Shown piece after piece: positions 37,482-47,129 of a DNA stretch of 64,000 nucleotides. The translations under genes were made by a program, and so were the position numbers. The notes beneath the pieces were generated by a model that searched no databases, was not told the origin of the DNA, and saw nothing but the letters and a program-made list of their open reading frames with translations. Every line of letters begins with the position of its first letter. Position 1 is the stretch's first letter. Origin of the DNA: Paracoccus bogoriensis (lineage in GTDB: Bacteria > Pseudomonadota > Alphaproteobacteria > Rhodobacterales > Rhodobacteraceae); NCBI RefSeq assembly GCF_019431455.1, contig NZ_JAHYSR010000013.1, positions 1-64,000 on the forward strand. The letters run 5' to 3'.

Positions 37482-37674
37482 TGCTGCGCGGGCGCGTGGT
37501 CCTTGTCGTTCCCGAAAAATTCAACGGCAAGGCCGACCTTCGGGGCGCAGAGCTGCAAGGTAGTGCCATCCATACCTGTCTTTTTGGTCAGAAAGAGGCG
37601 CATTTACCACGATGACACTCGAAAATTGCGCGGGGCTGGATTAGTGCTTCCTCAGATTGAGTGGGGTGGTTGAA

Positions 37675-38034
37675 ATGAAGCACGGTGTAGATGTTCATGT
37701 CGGCAAGCGCATCCGCCACCGCCGATGGATGATCGGAATGACCCAGCAACAGCTGGCGGACCGGGTCGGGATCAAGTTCCAGCAGATCCAGAAATACGAG
37801 ACCGGGATGAACCGGGTTTCGGCCTCTCGGCTTTGGGATATTGCGCGCGCCCTGGACGTTCCCGTCAGTTTCTTCTTCGAAGGATTGCAGGACGGCGCGG
37901 CCTCGGATTTCGTCGAAGGCGACATCTTCGCCGACAGGGAGGCGCTGCAACTGGTGCGTGCCTATTATGCCATGCCCGAGGCGCAGCGCCGCCAGATCTT
38001 TGAACTGGCACGGGTTCTGTCCGCCGCCGCCTGA
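37675..38034 (+). CDS. XRE-family helix-turn-helix regulator
   Basis: A 119-aa DNA-binding protein. The HTH_3 domain is at residues about 12-66 (VGKRIRHRRWMIGMTQQQLADRVGIKFQQIQKYETGMNRV is its span, with the turn at MTQQQLA). A helical C-terminal segment of about 45 residues follows. This short regulator is common in Rhodobacteraceae. ATG at 37675 is preferred to an earlier TTG. Divergent from the Bax-inhibitor gene across 264 bases; no target can be named. Confidence 0.88.
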   Translation: MKHGVDVHVGKRIRHRRWMIGMTQQQLADRVGIKFQQIQKYETGMNRVSASRLWDIARALDVPVSFFFEGLQDGAASDFVEGDIFADREALQLVRAYYAMPEAQRRQIFELARVLSAAA

Positions 38035-38239
38035 CGCCCGTGACGCCTGAAGCGGGCATGAACATTCGTTGAACAGGGTTTGCGCGCCCGCCCGCAAGGT
38101 CCGGCGTGACAGCCACGTGACCACTGTCGATGACGGCTGGCCCCCTGCAGCGCGCCGCGTTAAATCTGTTGCGCCGGGAACGCGCCCCTGGGGCATGTCC
38201 GCGCATCAGGCCATGGCAACAGAGCAGGGGTCGCATATC

Positions 38240-39031
38240 ATGGACAGCACCGAAATCAGGGCCGTGGCCCATGCAATGGCCGATGCCGCCCGGCTGGCGA
38301 TCCTGCCCTTGTTCCGCCAGCCCGGCCTTGCCGCGGACAACAAGCGCTCCGAGGGCTATGATCCCGTAACCCTGGCCGATCGGGCCGCCGAACAGGCCAT
38401 GCGCGAGCTTCTGGCCCGCCGCCGCCCACAGGATGCGATCCTGGGCGAGGAATTCGGCGCGCAGCAGGGCGAAAGCGGTCTGACCTGGGTGCTGGATCCG
38501 ATCGACGGCACGCGCGCCTTTCTCTGCGGTGCGCCGTCCTGGGGGGTGCTGATCGGGCTGACCGGCCCCGCAGGCGTGATTTATGGCCTGATCGACCAGC
38601 CCTATACCGGCGAGCGGTTCGAGGGTGGTCTGGGCCATGCGCAGATGCAGGGCCCGCATGGGCGTGCCGCCTTGTCGGTGCGCCAGACGACCGGCCTGCG
38701 CGAGGCGCGGCTGATGACGACCTTCCCGGAAGTGGGCTCTCCGGCCGAGGCGGCTGCCTTCGCCCGTGTCGCATCCCGGGTGCAACTGACCCGCTATGGC
38801 CTGGATTGCTACGCCTATGCGCTGCTGGCCATGGGGCAGGTCGATCTGGTGATCGAGGCGGGGCTGCAATCCCACGACATCGTGGCGCCCATGGCCGTGA
38901 TCCGCGCGGCGGGCGGCATCGTGACCGACTGGCAGGGCGGCGACCCGTCAGGCGGCGGACAGGTGGTCGCCGCTGCGACCCCGGCGCTGCATAGCGCCGC
39001 GTTGGACCTGCTGAACGCCGCGACAGGCTGA
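38240..39031 (+). CDS. hisN: Inositol monophosphatase family protein, probable histidinol-phosphatase
   Basis: A 263-aa Mg2+-dependent phosphatase. Metal ligands are in LGEEFG (Glu70) and DPIDGT (Asp86, Asp89), and the second metal aspartate is in LQSHDIVAPMAVIRAAGG. The WVLDPIDGTRAFLCGAPSWG pattern is typical of the HisN-type histidinol-phosphatase of the histidine pathway, rather than SuhB, but other phosphate esters remain possible. Followed by mgtE after 26 bases. Confidence 0.85.
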   Translation: MDSTEIRAVAHAMADAARLAILPLFRQPGLAADNKRSEGYDPVTLADRAAEQAMRELLARRRPQDAILGEEFGAQQGESGLTWVLDPIDGTRAFLCGAPSWGVLIGLTGPAGVIYGLIDQPYTGERFEGGLGHAQMQGPHGRAALSVRQTTGLREARLMTTFPEVGSPAEAAAFARVASRVQLTRYGLDCYAYALLAMGQVDLVIEAGLQSHDIVAPMAVIRAAGGIVTDWQGGDPSGGGQVVAAATPALHSAALDLLNAATG

Positions 39032-39057
39032 TCCGAAACCCCAGACAGGAGCGTATC

Positions 39058-40461
39058 ATGGCAGAACACAAGATCCAGAGCCTTGCGATCGAGCCCGAAG
39101 CCGAGCGCGAGGACGAGGATTTCGGCCCCAGCCGCGCCTGGCTGTCCCAGATCGACGCCGCCATCGAGCAGTCGGATGCCGATCTTCTGAACCGCCTGCT
39201 GGAGCCGGTGCACGGCGCCGATATCGCAGACATCATCGAACGCCTGCCGCCCGCACGCCGGCGCGCCTTTCTGGAGCTCTATTCCGGCGAGATCGACGGC
39301 GAGATCCTCTCCGAGATCGACGAATCGATCCGCGAGGAGGTCATCGACCTGCTGCCCCGCAGCGTCCTGGCCGAGGCCGTGCGCGAGATGGACAGCGACG
39401 ATGTCGTGGACCTGATCGAGGACCTGGACGAGCCCGAGCGCGAACATATCCTTGCCGCGCTGGACGAAAGCGACCGCGCTGCCGTGCAGCAATCGTTGGC
39501 CTATCCGGAACATTCGGCAGGCCGCCTGATGCAGTCCGAGGTCGTGACAGCGCCGGAGCACTGGAATGTGGGCGAGATGATCGACTTCCTGCGCGCCGAG
39601 GAATGGCTGCCCGAGCAATTCTATCACATCGTCCTGGTCGATCCGCGCCGCCGTCCTGTCGGCTATGTCACGTTGGGCCGCCTTTTGGCCGCCAAGCGCG
39701 ACGTGCCGCTGAAGAACCTGACCGAGGACAGTTTCCGCACGATCAGCGCCCTGGCCGATGAATCGGATGTGGCCTATCTGTTCAATCAGTATCATCTGAT
39801 CTCGGCGCCCGTCGTGGACGAATCCGGTCGGCTGGTCGGTGTCATCACCATCGACGACGCGATGTCCGTTCTGGACGAGGAACACGAAGAGGACATGCTG
39901 CGCCTTGCCGGTGTGAACGATGAAAGCCGCGTCTCGGACGGGCCGCTTACAACGGCGCGTCTGCGCCTGCCCTGGCTCGTGGTGAACCTGTTCACAGCCT
40001 CGTTGTCGGCGGTGGTCATCAGCCGCTTCGAGGACACGATCACCGCGCTTGTCGCGCTGGCGGCGCTGATGCCCATTGTTGCTTCGACCGGAGGGATCGC
40101 AGGCACCCAGTCTCTGGCCGTTGCGGTGCGTGCCCTGGCCACGCGCGACCTCAACCGCGCCAATGCGCCGCGCGTGGTGCGGCGCGAATTGTTCGCGGGG
40201 ATCCTGAACGGGCTTGGCCTTGCGCTGATCCTTGGCTTGGGGGGCACGCTGATCTTCGGGGACATCAAGCTGGGCATGGTGCTGGGCCTGGCCATGATCG
40301 CGAACCAGACCGTCGCGGCCCTTGGCGGCGTTCTGGTGCCGCTGACGCTTGACAAGCTGGGCCTGGACCCGGCGCTGGCCTCGGGGACGTTCGTCACGAC
40401 ATTGACGGATGTGATGGGGTTTTTCGCGTTTCTCGGGCTGGCAACGGTGATCCTGATATGA
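39058..40461 (+). CDS. mgtE: Magnesium transporter MgtE
   Basis: Mg2+ channel of 467 aa. Layout: N-terminal superhelical domain (about residues 20-140, acidic), a CBS pair (about 150-270, AGRLMQSEVVTAP and VDESGRLVGVITIDDAM), a connecting helix, and five membrane helices (about 300-467) with the pore region MPIVASTGGIAGTQSLAVAVRALA. Gating by cytoplasmic Mg2+ is known for the family. Overlaps the cyclo-ligase gene by 4 bases. Confidence 0.95.
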   Translation: MAEHKIQSLAIEPEAEREDEDFGPSRAWLSQIDAAIEQSDADLLNRLLEPVHGADIADIIERLPPARRRAFLELYSGEIDGEILSEIDESIREEVIDLLPRSVLAEAVREMDSDDVVDLIEDLDEPEREHILAALDESDRAAVQQSLAYPEHSAGRLMQSEVVTAPEHWNVGEMIDFLRAEEWLPEQFYHIVLVDPRRRPVGYVTLGRLLAAKRDVPLKNLTEDSFRTISALADESDVAYLFNQYHLISAPVVDESGRLVGVITIDDAMSVLDEEHEEDMLRLAGVNDESRVSDGPLTTARLRLPWLVVNLFTASLSAVVISRFEDTITALVALAALMPIVASTGGIAGTQSLAVAVRALATRDLNRANAPRVVRRELFAGILNGLGLALILGLGGTLIFGDIKLGMVLGLAMIANQTVAALGGVLVPLTLDKLGLDPALASGTFVTTLTDVMGFFAFLGLATVILI

Positions 40462-41012
40462 TCGCCGACCCCAGGGCGGCCAAGGCCGATCTGCGCCGCG
40501 CGGCGCTGGCCGCACGGGCCGCGGGCGGGGATGGCGCAGCCCTGACGCGGCATCTTGTCGAGGTGCTTCTGCCCCACGAGGGGCAGGTTCTGGCGGGTTA
40601 CTGGCCGATGCGAAACGAAGCCGACCCTCGGCCTGCGATGGCCGCACATCGCGGCCCGCTTTGCCTGCCGGTCGTGGCCGGGCGCGACCGACCGCTGGCG
40701 TTCCGGCTGTGGCAGGGCGAGTCCCTGCAGCCCGGTCCCTGGGGGACCAGCCATCCCGCTGATTCGGCGCCCGAAATGCGGCCCGATATCGTGATCGTGC
40801 CACTGGCGGGCTTTGATCGGGCGGGCAATCGGCTGGGCTATGGCGGCGGTTTCTACGACAGGACATTGGAAATGCTGCGCTCTGCGGGGTCGGTGCGGGC
40901 CATCGGCCTGGCCTTTGCCTGCCAGGAGCTGCCGAATATCCCCGCCGAAGCCTTCGACCAGCCCCTGGATCTGATCGTCACCGAAATGGGTCCACTGCAA
41001 CCGAGGCGCTGA
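40458..41012 (+). CDS. 5-formyltetrahydrofolate cyclo-ligase
   Basis: Converts 5-formyl-THF to 5,10-methenyl-THF with ATP. The 184-aa protein has the family pattern: a basic N-terminus (AAKADLRRAALAARA), a central YWPMRNEADPRPAM, and the C-terminal ATP-binding block VPLAGFDRAGNRLGYGGGFYDRTL. In enterobacteria and some alphaproteobacteria this gene neighbours the 6S RNA gene, relevant to the non-coding region that follows here. Confidence 0.92.
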   Translation: MIADPRAAKADLRRAALAARAAGGDGAALTRHLVEVLLPHEGQVLAGYWPMRNEADPRPAMAAHRGPLCLPVVAGRDRPLAFRLWQGESLQPGPWGTSHPADSAPEMRPDIVIVPLAGFDRAGNRLGYGGGFYDRTLEMLRSAGSVRAIGLAFACQELPNIPAEAFDQPLDLIVTEMGPLQPRR

Positions 41013-41024
41013 TTTTTGCCCTGT

Positions 41025-41108
41025 GTTGCAGCTTTGCACCATCTGTGCGCAACCTGGGGACGACTTGCGGCAAGGCCTGTGGAAAACCTTGGGAATGTCA
41101 CCGGCAAG
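41025..41108 (+). ncRNA. Candidate structured RNA (possible 6S RNA 5' part)
   Basis: Hairpin 1 pairs GTTGC (41025-41029) with GCAAC (41049-41053) and, inside, GCAC (41036-41039) with GTGC (41045-41048). Hairpin 2 pairs CTTGC (41064-41068) with GCAAG (41104-41108) and GG with CC, enclosing CAAGG (41071-41075) with CCTTG (41087-41091). Such nested pairing is unusual in an intergenic region. The 6S idea rests only on position beside formyl-THF cyclo-ligase; the closing stem could not be confirmed. Confidence 0.35.
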
Positions 41109-41264
41109 ACTCTGACGATGCCTGACTTTCCGCGCAACCGCCTGATCGCGGCAGATGCGGCGCGCGCGGATTGTGCGTGAATCGCGCAGCTTGGCAAGAC
41201 CGTGCCTGTCAATCCTGCGTCGGCCTTCTGGCGTAAAAAATATCAGTTGAATTGCACGAAAACG

Positions 41265-41309
41265 CCCGGCAGGTTGTGGGCCATAGATGATGCACCACAA
41301 GATCTGGTG
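41265..41309 (+). promoter_or_regulatory. Tandem NrdR-like boxes upstream of nrdJ
   Basis: CACAAGATCTGGTG (41296-41309) matches the NrdR box pattern CACwAtATcTtGTG at 12 of 14 positions. A weaker copy ending TTGTG lies at 41265-41278 with 8 of 14 matches, exactly 31 bases upstream, the helical spacing usual for paired NrdR boxes. Repression of ribonucleotide reductase by NrdR is the expected role. Confidence 0.6.
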
Positions 41310-41437
41310 ATGCCCGACAGGGAAGCCGGAGCCTCTTGAAAGCCGTATCTGACCGGGTTCCGCCCGGCCTGGCCGCCTTGGCGGGTGGATGGCTTCTGGC
41401 CTTGGGCGCATCGGCTGGAACAGGGCAGGGACCGGAC

Positions 41438-44400
41438 ATGAAGATCGAACGGCGCTTTACCACCGCAGAGGGCGGGGCCTATGGCGGGATCGCCTTTGCC
41501 ACGACCACCAGCGAGATCCGCAATCCCGACGGCTCGGTCGTGTTCCGCAATGATCGCGTCGAGGTTCCCGCGGGCTGGAGCCAGGTCGCAAGTGATGTCA
41601 TCGCGCAGAAATATTTCCGCAAGGCGGGCGTTCCGGCCCGGCTCAAGCCGGTGCGAGAAAAGGGCGTGCCGGATTTCTTGTGGCGCCATGTCGCCGACGA
41701 GGCGGCTCTGGCTGATCTGCCCGAGGATCAGCGTTACGGCGGCGAGACCAGCGCGGCGCAGGTCTTTGACCGCATGGCGGGGGCCTGGACCTATTGGGGC
41801 TGGAAGGGCGGCTATTTCTCGACCGAAGAGGATGCGCGCGCCTATATGGACGAAATGCGCCACATGCTGGCCCGCCAGATGGGCGCGCCGAACAGCCCGC
41901 AATGGTTCAACACCGGCCTGCACTGGGCCTACGGTATCGACGGGCCGGGGCAGGGGCATTTCTACGTGGACCACAAGGCCGGCAAGCTGGTCCGGTCCGA
42001 CAGCGCCTATGAACATCCCCAGCCCCATGCCTGTTTCATCCAGTCGGTCAGCGACGATCTGGTGAACGAAGGCGGCATCATGGACCTTTGGGTCCGCGAG
42101 GCGCGCCTGTTCAAATACGGTTCGGGCACCGGCACGAACTTTTCCTCGTTGCGCGGCGAGGGGGAACGCCTTTCGGGCGGCGGCAAGTCCTCGGGGCTGA
42201 TGGGCTTCCTGAAGATCGGGGACCGTGCGGCGGGGGCGATCAAGTCGGGCGGCACGACGCGGCGGGCGGCCAAGATGGTGATCTGCGACATGGATCACCC
42301 CGATATCGAGGCCTTCATCAACTGGAAGGTCATCGAGGAACAGAAGGTCGCCAGCCTCGTCGCGGGCTCGAAGCTGCACGAGCGCGAGCTGAACGCGATC
42401 TTCGCTGCCATCCGCGAGGGCGGGGGCGAGACCGACCCTTCGCTGAACCAGGCCCTGAAGGACGCGATCCGCAGCGCCAAGCGCGCAATGATCCCCGAAA
42501 CCTACGTCAACCGCGTGCTGCAATACGCCAAGCAGGGCTTCGACAGCATCGAGTTCCCCACCTATGACACCGACTGGGATTCCGAAGCCTATACCAGCGT
42601 CTCGGGGCAGAACTCGAACAATTCGGTCCGCGTGACCGACGCCTTCCTGCGCGCCGTGCGCGAGGATGCGCCATGGGAGCTGGTGCGCCGCACCGACGGC
42701 AAGGTCGCCAAGACGGTCTCGGCCCGCGAGCTTTGGGACCAGATCGGCCATGCGGCCTGGGCCTGCGCCGATCCGGGCATCCAGTTTCACGACACCATCA
42801 ATGCCTGGCATACCTGCCCCGAAGACGGACCGATCCGCGGCAGCAATCCCTGCAGCGAATACATGTTCCTGGACGATACGGCCTGCAACTTGGCCTCGAT
42901 GAACCTGCTGACCTTCTGGTCGGGCGAGGGCTTCGATTCGGGGGCCTATGTCCATGCCGTGCGGCTGTGGACCTTGACGCTGGAAATCAGCGTCCTGATG
43001 GCCCAGTTCCCCAGCCGCGAGATTGCGCAGCGCAGCCATGATTTCCGCACGCTTGGCCTGGGTTACGCCAATATCGGCGGTCTGCTGATGCATATGGGGT
43101 TGGGTTATGACAGCGATCAGGGCCGTGCGCTCTGCGGGGCGCTGTCGGCGATCATGACCGGGGTGGCCTACACCACCAGCGCCGAGATGGCGGCCGAACT
43201 GGGGGCCTTTGCCGGCTATGCACGCAACCGCGAGCATATGCTGCGCGTGATCCGCAACCATCGCGCCGCAGCTTATGGACTGCCCTGCGAGGGCGTGAAT
43301 GTAGCGCCCGTGCCCCTGGATGCAGCCAATTGCCCCGACCGTACGCTGGTCGCCCTGGCCCGCGAGGCCTGGGACGAGGCGCTGGCCCTGGGCGAGGCGC
43401 ATGGGTATCGGAACGCGCAGACGACGGTCATCGCGCCGACCGGCACGATCGGTCTGGTCATGGATTGCGACACGACCGGAATCGAGCCCGACTTTGCGTT
43501 GGTCAAGTTCAAGAAGCTGGCGGGCGGCGGCTATTTCAAGATCATCAATCAGTCGGTGCCTGCCGCGCTTGAGACGCTTGGCTATGCCTCGGGTCAGATC
43601 GCCGAGATCGTGGCCCATGCCGTGGGTCATGGCACGCTCGGCAATTGCCCCGCCATCAACCACACCACGCTGGCCGGCCATGGCTTCGGTCCGGCCGAGA
43701 TCGAGAAGATCGAGGCCGCTCTGCCCTCGGCCTTCGACATCCGGTTTGTCTTCAACCAATGGACGCTGGGCGAGGAATTCTGCCGCGGGACGCTTGGCAT
43801 CCCCGACGACAAGCTGGCCGATCCCGGCTTTGACCTGTTGCGCCATCTGGGTTTCACCCGCGCCCAGATCGAGGCTGCGAACGATCATGTCTGCGGCACC
43901 ATGACGCTGGAAGGCGCCCCGCATCTGAAACCCGCGCATCTGCCGGTCTTCGACTGCGCCAATCCCTGCGGCAAGAAGGGCAGCCGCTCTTTGTCGGTCG
44001 AAAGCCATATCCGCATGATGGCCGCCGCCCAGAGCTTCATCTCGGGCGCGATCAGCAAGACGATCAACATGCCTGCGTCCGCGACGATCGCCGATGCTCT
44101 GGCGGCTTATGAGCTCAGCCATTCCCTGGGGATCAAGGCCAACGCGCTTTACCGCGACGGGTCCAAGCTCAGCCAGCCTCTGGCCAGCGCCCTGATCGAG
44201 GATGACGACGAGGCCGAAGAGATCCTGACCCAGGGTTCGGCGCGCGACAAGGCGGGCGTTCTGGCCGAGAAGATCGTCGAGAAGGTCATCGTCCGCGAAA
44301 TCGTCCGCAGCCACCGCGAAAAGCTGCCGCAGCGCCGCAAGGGCTATACCCAAAAGGCCATCGTCGGCGGGCACAAGGTCTATCTGCGCACCGGCGAATA

Positions 44401-45019
44401 TGATGACGGCAAGCTGGGCGAGATCTTCATCGACATGCACAAGGAAGGCGCGGGCTTCCGGGCGATGATGAACAATTTCGCCATCGCGGTCTCGGTTGGC
44501 CTGCAATATGGTGTGCCGCTGGAGGAATTCGTGGACGCCTTCACCTTCACCCGGTTCGAGCCCGCGGGGATGGTGCAGGGCAATGACAGCATCAAGAATG
44601 CGACCTCGATCCTTGATTATGTCTTTCGCGAACTGGCCATCAGCTATCTGGACCGCACCGATCTGGCCCATGTCAAGCCGGAAGGCGCGCGGTTCGACGA
44701 TATCGGTGGCGGCGAGGCTGAAGCCGCCAATATCGCCCCGGTCAGCGACCGGAGCGAGTTGAAATCACTGACAATGCTGAAGCAGATCAGCAGCGCGGGC
44801 TATCTGCGCAAGCGCCTGCCGCAGGATCTGATGGTGCTTCAGACCAGCAGCCTGGCCCAGAGCGCGACGCTGGAGGGCCCCGCCATCGACGCCCGCGCCC
44901 GCGCCCGGATGCAGGGCTACGAGGGCGACCCCTGCGGCGAATGCGGCAATTACACGCTGGTCCGGAACGGCACCTGCATGAAGTGCAATACCTGCGGCGG
45001 CACCAGCGGCTGCAGTTGA
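41438..45019 (+). CDS. nrdJ: Vitamin B12-dependent ribonucleotide reductase (class II)
   Basis: Adenosylcobalamin-dependent enzyme of 1193 aa that reduces ribonucleotides for DNA synthesis with or without oxygen. Core blocks include [18 protein letters not shown], the catalytic loop [19 protein letters not shown], and [20 protein letters not shown]. The C-terminus ends in a CxxC-rich tail ([12 protein letters not shown] and [14 protein letters not shown]) that shuttles reducing equivalents. The ATG at 41438 matches the family N-terminus ([13 protein letters not shown]). The cobD-cobC pair in this window shows at least part of a cobalamin pathway. Confidence 0.96.
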   Translation: MKIERRFTTAEGGAYGGIAFATTTSEIRNPDGSVVFRNDRVEVPAGWSQVASDVIAQKYFRKAGVPARLKPVREKGVPDFLWRHVADEAALADLPEDQRYGGETSAAQVFDRMAGAWTYWGWKGGYFSTEEDARAYMDEMRHMLARQMGAPNSPQWFNTGLHWAYGIDGPGQGHFYVDHKAGKLVRSDSAYEHPQPHACFIQSVSDDLVNEGGIMDLWVREARLFKYGSGTGTNFSSLRGEGERLSGGGKSSGLMGFLKIGDRAAGAIKSGGTTRRAAKMVICDMDHPDIEAFINWKVIEEQKVASLVAGSKLHERELNAIFAAIREGGGETDPSLNQALKDAIRSAKRAMIPETYVNRVLQYAKQGFDSIEFPTYDTDWDSEAYTSVSGQNSNNSVRVTDAFLRAVREDAPWELVRRTDGKVAKTVSARELWDQIGHAAWACADPGIQFHDTINAWHTCPEDGPIRGSNPCSEYMFLDDTACNLASMNLLTFWSGEGFDSGAYVHAVRLWTLTLEISVLMAQFPSREIAQRSHDFRTLGLGYANIGGLLMHMGLGYDSDQGRALCGALSAIMTGVAYTTSAEMAAELGAFAGYARNREHMLRVIRNHRAAAYGLPCEGVNVAPVPLDAANCPDRTLVALAREAWDEALALGEAHGYRNAQTTVIAPTGTIGLVMDCDTTGIEPDFALVKFKKLAGGGYFKIINQSVPAALETLGYASGQIAEIVAHAVGHGTLGNCPAINHTTLAGHGFGPAEIEKIEAALPSAFDIRFVFNQWTLGEEFCRGTLGIPDDKLADPGFDLLRHLGFTRAQIEAANDHVCGTMTLEGAPHLKPAHLPVFDCANPCGKKGSRSLSVESHIRMMAAAQSFISGAISKTINMPASATIADALAAYELSHSLGIKANALYRDGSKLSQPLASALIEDDDEAEEILTQGSARDKAGVLAEKIVEKVIVREIVRSHREKLPQRRKGYTQKAIVGGHKVYLRTGEYDDGKLGEIFIDMHKEGAGFRAMMNNFAIAVSVGLQYGVPLEEFVDAFTFTRFEPAGMVQGNDSIKNATSILDYVFRELAISYLDRTDLAHVKPEGARFDDIGGGEAEAANIAPVSDRSELKSLTMLKQISSAGYLRKRLPQDLMVLQTSSLAQSATLEGPAIDARARARMQGYEGDPCGECGNYTLVRNGTCMKCNTCGGTSGCS

Positions 45020-45035
45020 TGGGGACACCGTCCCC
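45020..45035 (+). terminator. Small hairpin after nrdJ
   Basis: GGGGAC (45021-45026) / GTCCCC (45030-45035) with a three-base loop directly after the nrdJ stop. No T-run; weak on its own. Confidence 0.35.
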
Positions 45036-45041
45036 GGCGAC

Positions 45042-45074
45042 GGGGGCGGGGTGGCGGGGTGGCGGGGTGGCGGG
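45042..45074 (+). repeat. G-rich tandem repeat with quadruplex potential
   Basis: Three copies of GGGGTGGC (45048-45055, 45056-45063, 45064-45071), preceded by GGGGG and followed by GGG. Five G-runs of three or more with short loops fit an intramolecular G-quadruplex on the plus strand/RNA. Confidence 0.75.
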
Positions 45075-45122
45075 CGAGATCGTCGCAGCAGCAAGCGCGC
45101 ATCAAGACGCGCACCGGACTGG

Positions 45123-45150
45123 CCCGCCCCCTTTCTCGGGGGGCGGGTTT
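45123..45150 (+). terminator. Terminator-like hairpin between nrdJ and trpB
   Basis: CCCGCCCCC (45123-45131) / GGGGGCGGG (45139-45147) with a 7-base loop, then TTTCC. Probably ends nrdJ transcription about 100 bases before trpB. No Trp-rich leader peptide was found, so attenuation of trpB is not supported. Confidence 0.6.
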
Positions 45151-45252
45151 CCTGCCGCCTCCGGTCGGGCTTCACCAGCGGGCGGAATGCGGATAGAAGG
45201 ATGGGGACGAGCCTGCTCGACCCCATCTGAGACAATCCAAAAGGCGCATTCC

Positions 45253-46479
45253 ATGGCCGACGACCTGCCCAACAGCTTCATGCATGGCCCCGACGAACAG
45301 GGCCGCTTCGGCATCTATGGCGGCCGTTTCGTGTCGGAAACGCTGATGCCGCTGATCCTGGATCTTCAGGCCGAATACGAGCGCGCCAAGACCGACCCGG
45401 CCTTCTGGGCGCAGATGGACGATCTGTGGACGCATTATGTGGGCCGGCCGAGCCCGCTCTATTTCGCCGAGCGGCTGACGCGGCATCTGGGCGGCGCCAG
45501 GATCTACATGAAGCGCGACGAGCTGAACCATACCGGCGCGCACAAGATCAACAACGTGCTGGGCCAGATCCTGCTGGCGATCCGCATGGGCAAGACCCGC
45601 ATCATCGCGGAAACCGGCGCGGGCCAGCATGGCGTGGCGACCGCGACCGTCTGCGCGCGGTTCGGGCTGAAATGCGTGGTCTATATGGGCGCCCATGATG
45701 TCGAGCGGCAGGCGCCCAACGTCTTCCGGATGCGCCTGCTGGGGGCCGAGGTCGTGCCCGTCACCAGCGGTCGCGGCACGCTGAAGGATGCGATGAACGA
45801 CGCGCTGCGCGATTGGGTGACGAATGTGCGCGACACGTTCTACTGCATCGGCACGGTGGCCGGTCCGCATCCCTATCCGGCGATGGTGCGCGATTTCCAG
45901 TCGATCATCGGCAAGGAGGTCCGCGAACAGATCATGGCGCGCGAAGGGCGTCTGCCCGACACGCTGGTCGCGGCGATCGGCGGCGGCTCGAATGCGATGG
46001 GGCTGTTCTATCCCTTCCTCGACGACCCCTCGGTCGGCATCATCGGGGTCGAGGCCGGGGGTCGCGGCGTCGATGACCGGATGCAGCATTGCGCCAGCCT
46101 CTCGGGCGGGCGCGCGGGTGTTCTGCATGGGAACCGCACCTATCTGTTGCAGGATGATGACGGCCAGATCCTTGAAGGCCATTCGATCAGCGCGGGGCTG
46201 GATTATCCCGGGATCGGGCCGGAACATGCCTGGCTCAAGGATGTGGGTCGCGCAGAATATGTCAGCATCACTGATGACGAGGCTCTGGCCGCATTTCAGC
46301 TCTGCTGCGCGCAAGAGGGCATCATCCCTGCGCTGGAGCCCAGCCATGCCCTGGCCCATGTCATCAAGATCGCGCCAAGGCTGCCCGCCGATCATCTGAT
46401 CGTGATGAACATGTGCGGACGCGGCGACAAGGACATCTTCACCGTCGCCAGGCATCTGGGCCACGATATCCGCACCTGA
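45253..46479 (+). CDS. trpB: Tryptophan synthase beta chain
   Basis: PLP enzyme of 408 aa that joins indole and serine to tryptophan. PLP lysine is Lys98 in [16 protein letters not shown]; the phosphate loop is [10 protein letters not shown], and [16 protein letters not shown] is intact. Length and sequence fit TrpB1 that works with TrpA. ATG at 45253. Neither trpA nor trpF is in this window, so the gene is separated from its partners or they lie elsewhere. Confidence 0.97.
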   Translation: MADDLPNSFMHGPDEQGRFGIYGGRFVSETLMPLILDLQAEYERAKTDPAFWAQMDDLWTHYVGRPSPLYFAERLTRHLGGARIYMKRDELNHTGAHKINNVLGQILLAIRMGKTRIIAETGAGQHGVATATVCARFGLKCVVYMGAHDVERQAPNVFRMRLLGAEVVPVTSGRGTLKDAMNDALRDWVTNVRDTFYCIGTVAGPHPYPAMVRDFQSIIGKEVREQIMAREGRLPDTLVAAIGGGSNAMGLFYPFLDDPSVGIIGVEAGGRGVDDRMQHCASLSGGRAGVLHGNRTYLLQDDDGQILEGHSISAGLDYPGIGPEHAWLKDVGRAEYVSITDDEALAAFQLCCAQEGIIPALEPSHALAHVIKIAPRLPADHLIVMNMCGRGDKDIFTVARHLGHDIRT

Positions 46480-46488
46480 GCGGGATGC

Positions 46489-46511
46489 GCGGGCAGCGTC
46501 GGGCCGCCCGC
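46489..46511 (+). terminator. Possible bidirectional terminator after trpB
   Basis: GCGGGC (46489-46494) / GCCCGC (46506-46511) with an 11-base loop in the 38-base gap between convergent genes. No T-run, so low certainty. Confidence 0.35.
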
Positions 46512-46517
46512 CGCACC

Positions 46518-47129
46518 TCAGCGGCTGAGCAGCACGATATTCAGATCCGATTCCAGATGCGGCATCGGCAGGATGATGCGGGCGGCATTGCCGTCCACGA
46601 TCTGGACCCGGCCGACCTCTGGCATGAATTGCGGCGTGGCACCGGGGTCGATTTCGGGCGGCAGGTCGGCATAATCGGGCGGCGTCTCACCCGCCACGAA
46701 GGCCGTGCCCAGATAGATCACCTCGCCATCGACAAGCCCGATCCGGCCCCTCATGCGCTGCGATCCGGTCAACTTCTCGAAACTGCCATCGGCCCCAACC
46801 CGGCAGCGGAAGGGCTGATAGGCGACCAGCGGCAGCCCGCCGCCCAGTTTCAGGACACGGCAGGACCAGTCCCCTTCGAGCATCAGTGCAGCGCCCAAGG
46901 GGGGTAGAGGCTCGCCCGCAAGGCCCGCGACCATCACGCCGACATCGCCCCCGTCGCCCGCCGCCAGCGCACCCATCAGCGCACGGCCCGCGGTTTCGTC
47001 GAAAAGCTCAAGCCGGGCGCGGTCATCGGGGCGGATCTCGTTCGACAGGTCGGCCAGTTCGATCGCATGGGCGGGCAGGGCGCCCAGAAGCGCGGCGGTA
47101 GCCAGAGCGGCCAGATCAGTTTTCTTCAT
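46518..47129 (-). CDS. Exported protein, DUF4893-like
   Basis: A 203-aa protein with a signal peptide (MKKTDLAALATAALLGALPAHA) and a mature part that resembles the DUF4893 group: EGDWSCRVLKLGGGLPLVAYQPFRCRV, then MRGRIGLVDGEVIYLG and a C-terminal VGRVQIVDGNAARIILPMPHLESDL. Likely periplasmic; function unknown. The ATG at 47129 gives the clean signal peptide. It overlaps the end of the DUF2237 gene by 14 bases, so they are an operon. Confidence 0.75.
   Translation of the reverse strand: MKKTDLAALATAALLGALPAHAIELADLSNEIRPDDRARLELFDETAGRALMGALAAGDGGDVGVMVAGLAGEPLPPLGAALMLEGDWSCRVLKLGGGLPLVAYQPFRCRVGADGSFEKLTGSQRMRGRIGLVDGEVIYLGTAFVAGETPPDYADLPPEIDPGATPQFMPEVGRVQIVDGNAARIILPMPHLESDLNIVLLSR

Larger units (their letters stand above)
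41013..41437 (+). other. 425-base non-coding region before nrdJ
   Basis: No convincing gene is seen. The first 100 bases hold nested hairpins (candidate structured RNA). Positions 41265-41309 hold two NrdR-like boxes 31 bases apart. An upstream in-frame extension of nrdJ to 41336 exists but lacks homology and is rejected. Confidence 0.7.

Noticed and set aside
37481..37618. A 45-codon open frame between the Bax-inhibitor and XRE genes
   Set aside because: No ribosome binding site, no recognisable feature, and it overlaps the promoter of the divergent gene.
41310..41437. Cobalamin riboswitch before nrdJ
   Set aside because: A GGGAAGCCGG stretch hinted at one, but the conserved B12-box and GCCACTG elements were not found.
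41243..44671. An 1142-codon minus-strand frame opposite nrdJ
   Set aside because: Shadow of nrdJ; no recognisable motifs and composition typical of the antisense frame.
45153..45252. Trp leader peptide and attenuator before trpB
   Set aside because: The only ATG frame after the hairpin is in frame with trpB and has a single Trp codon, so there is no separate leader.
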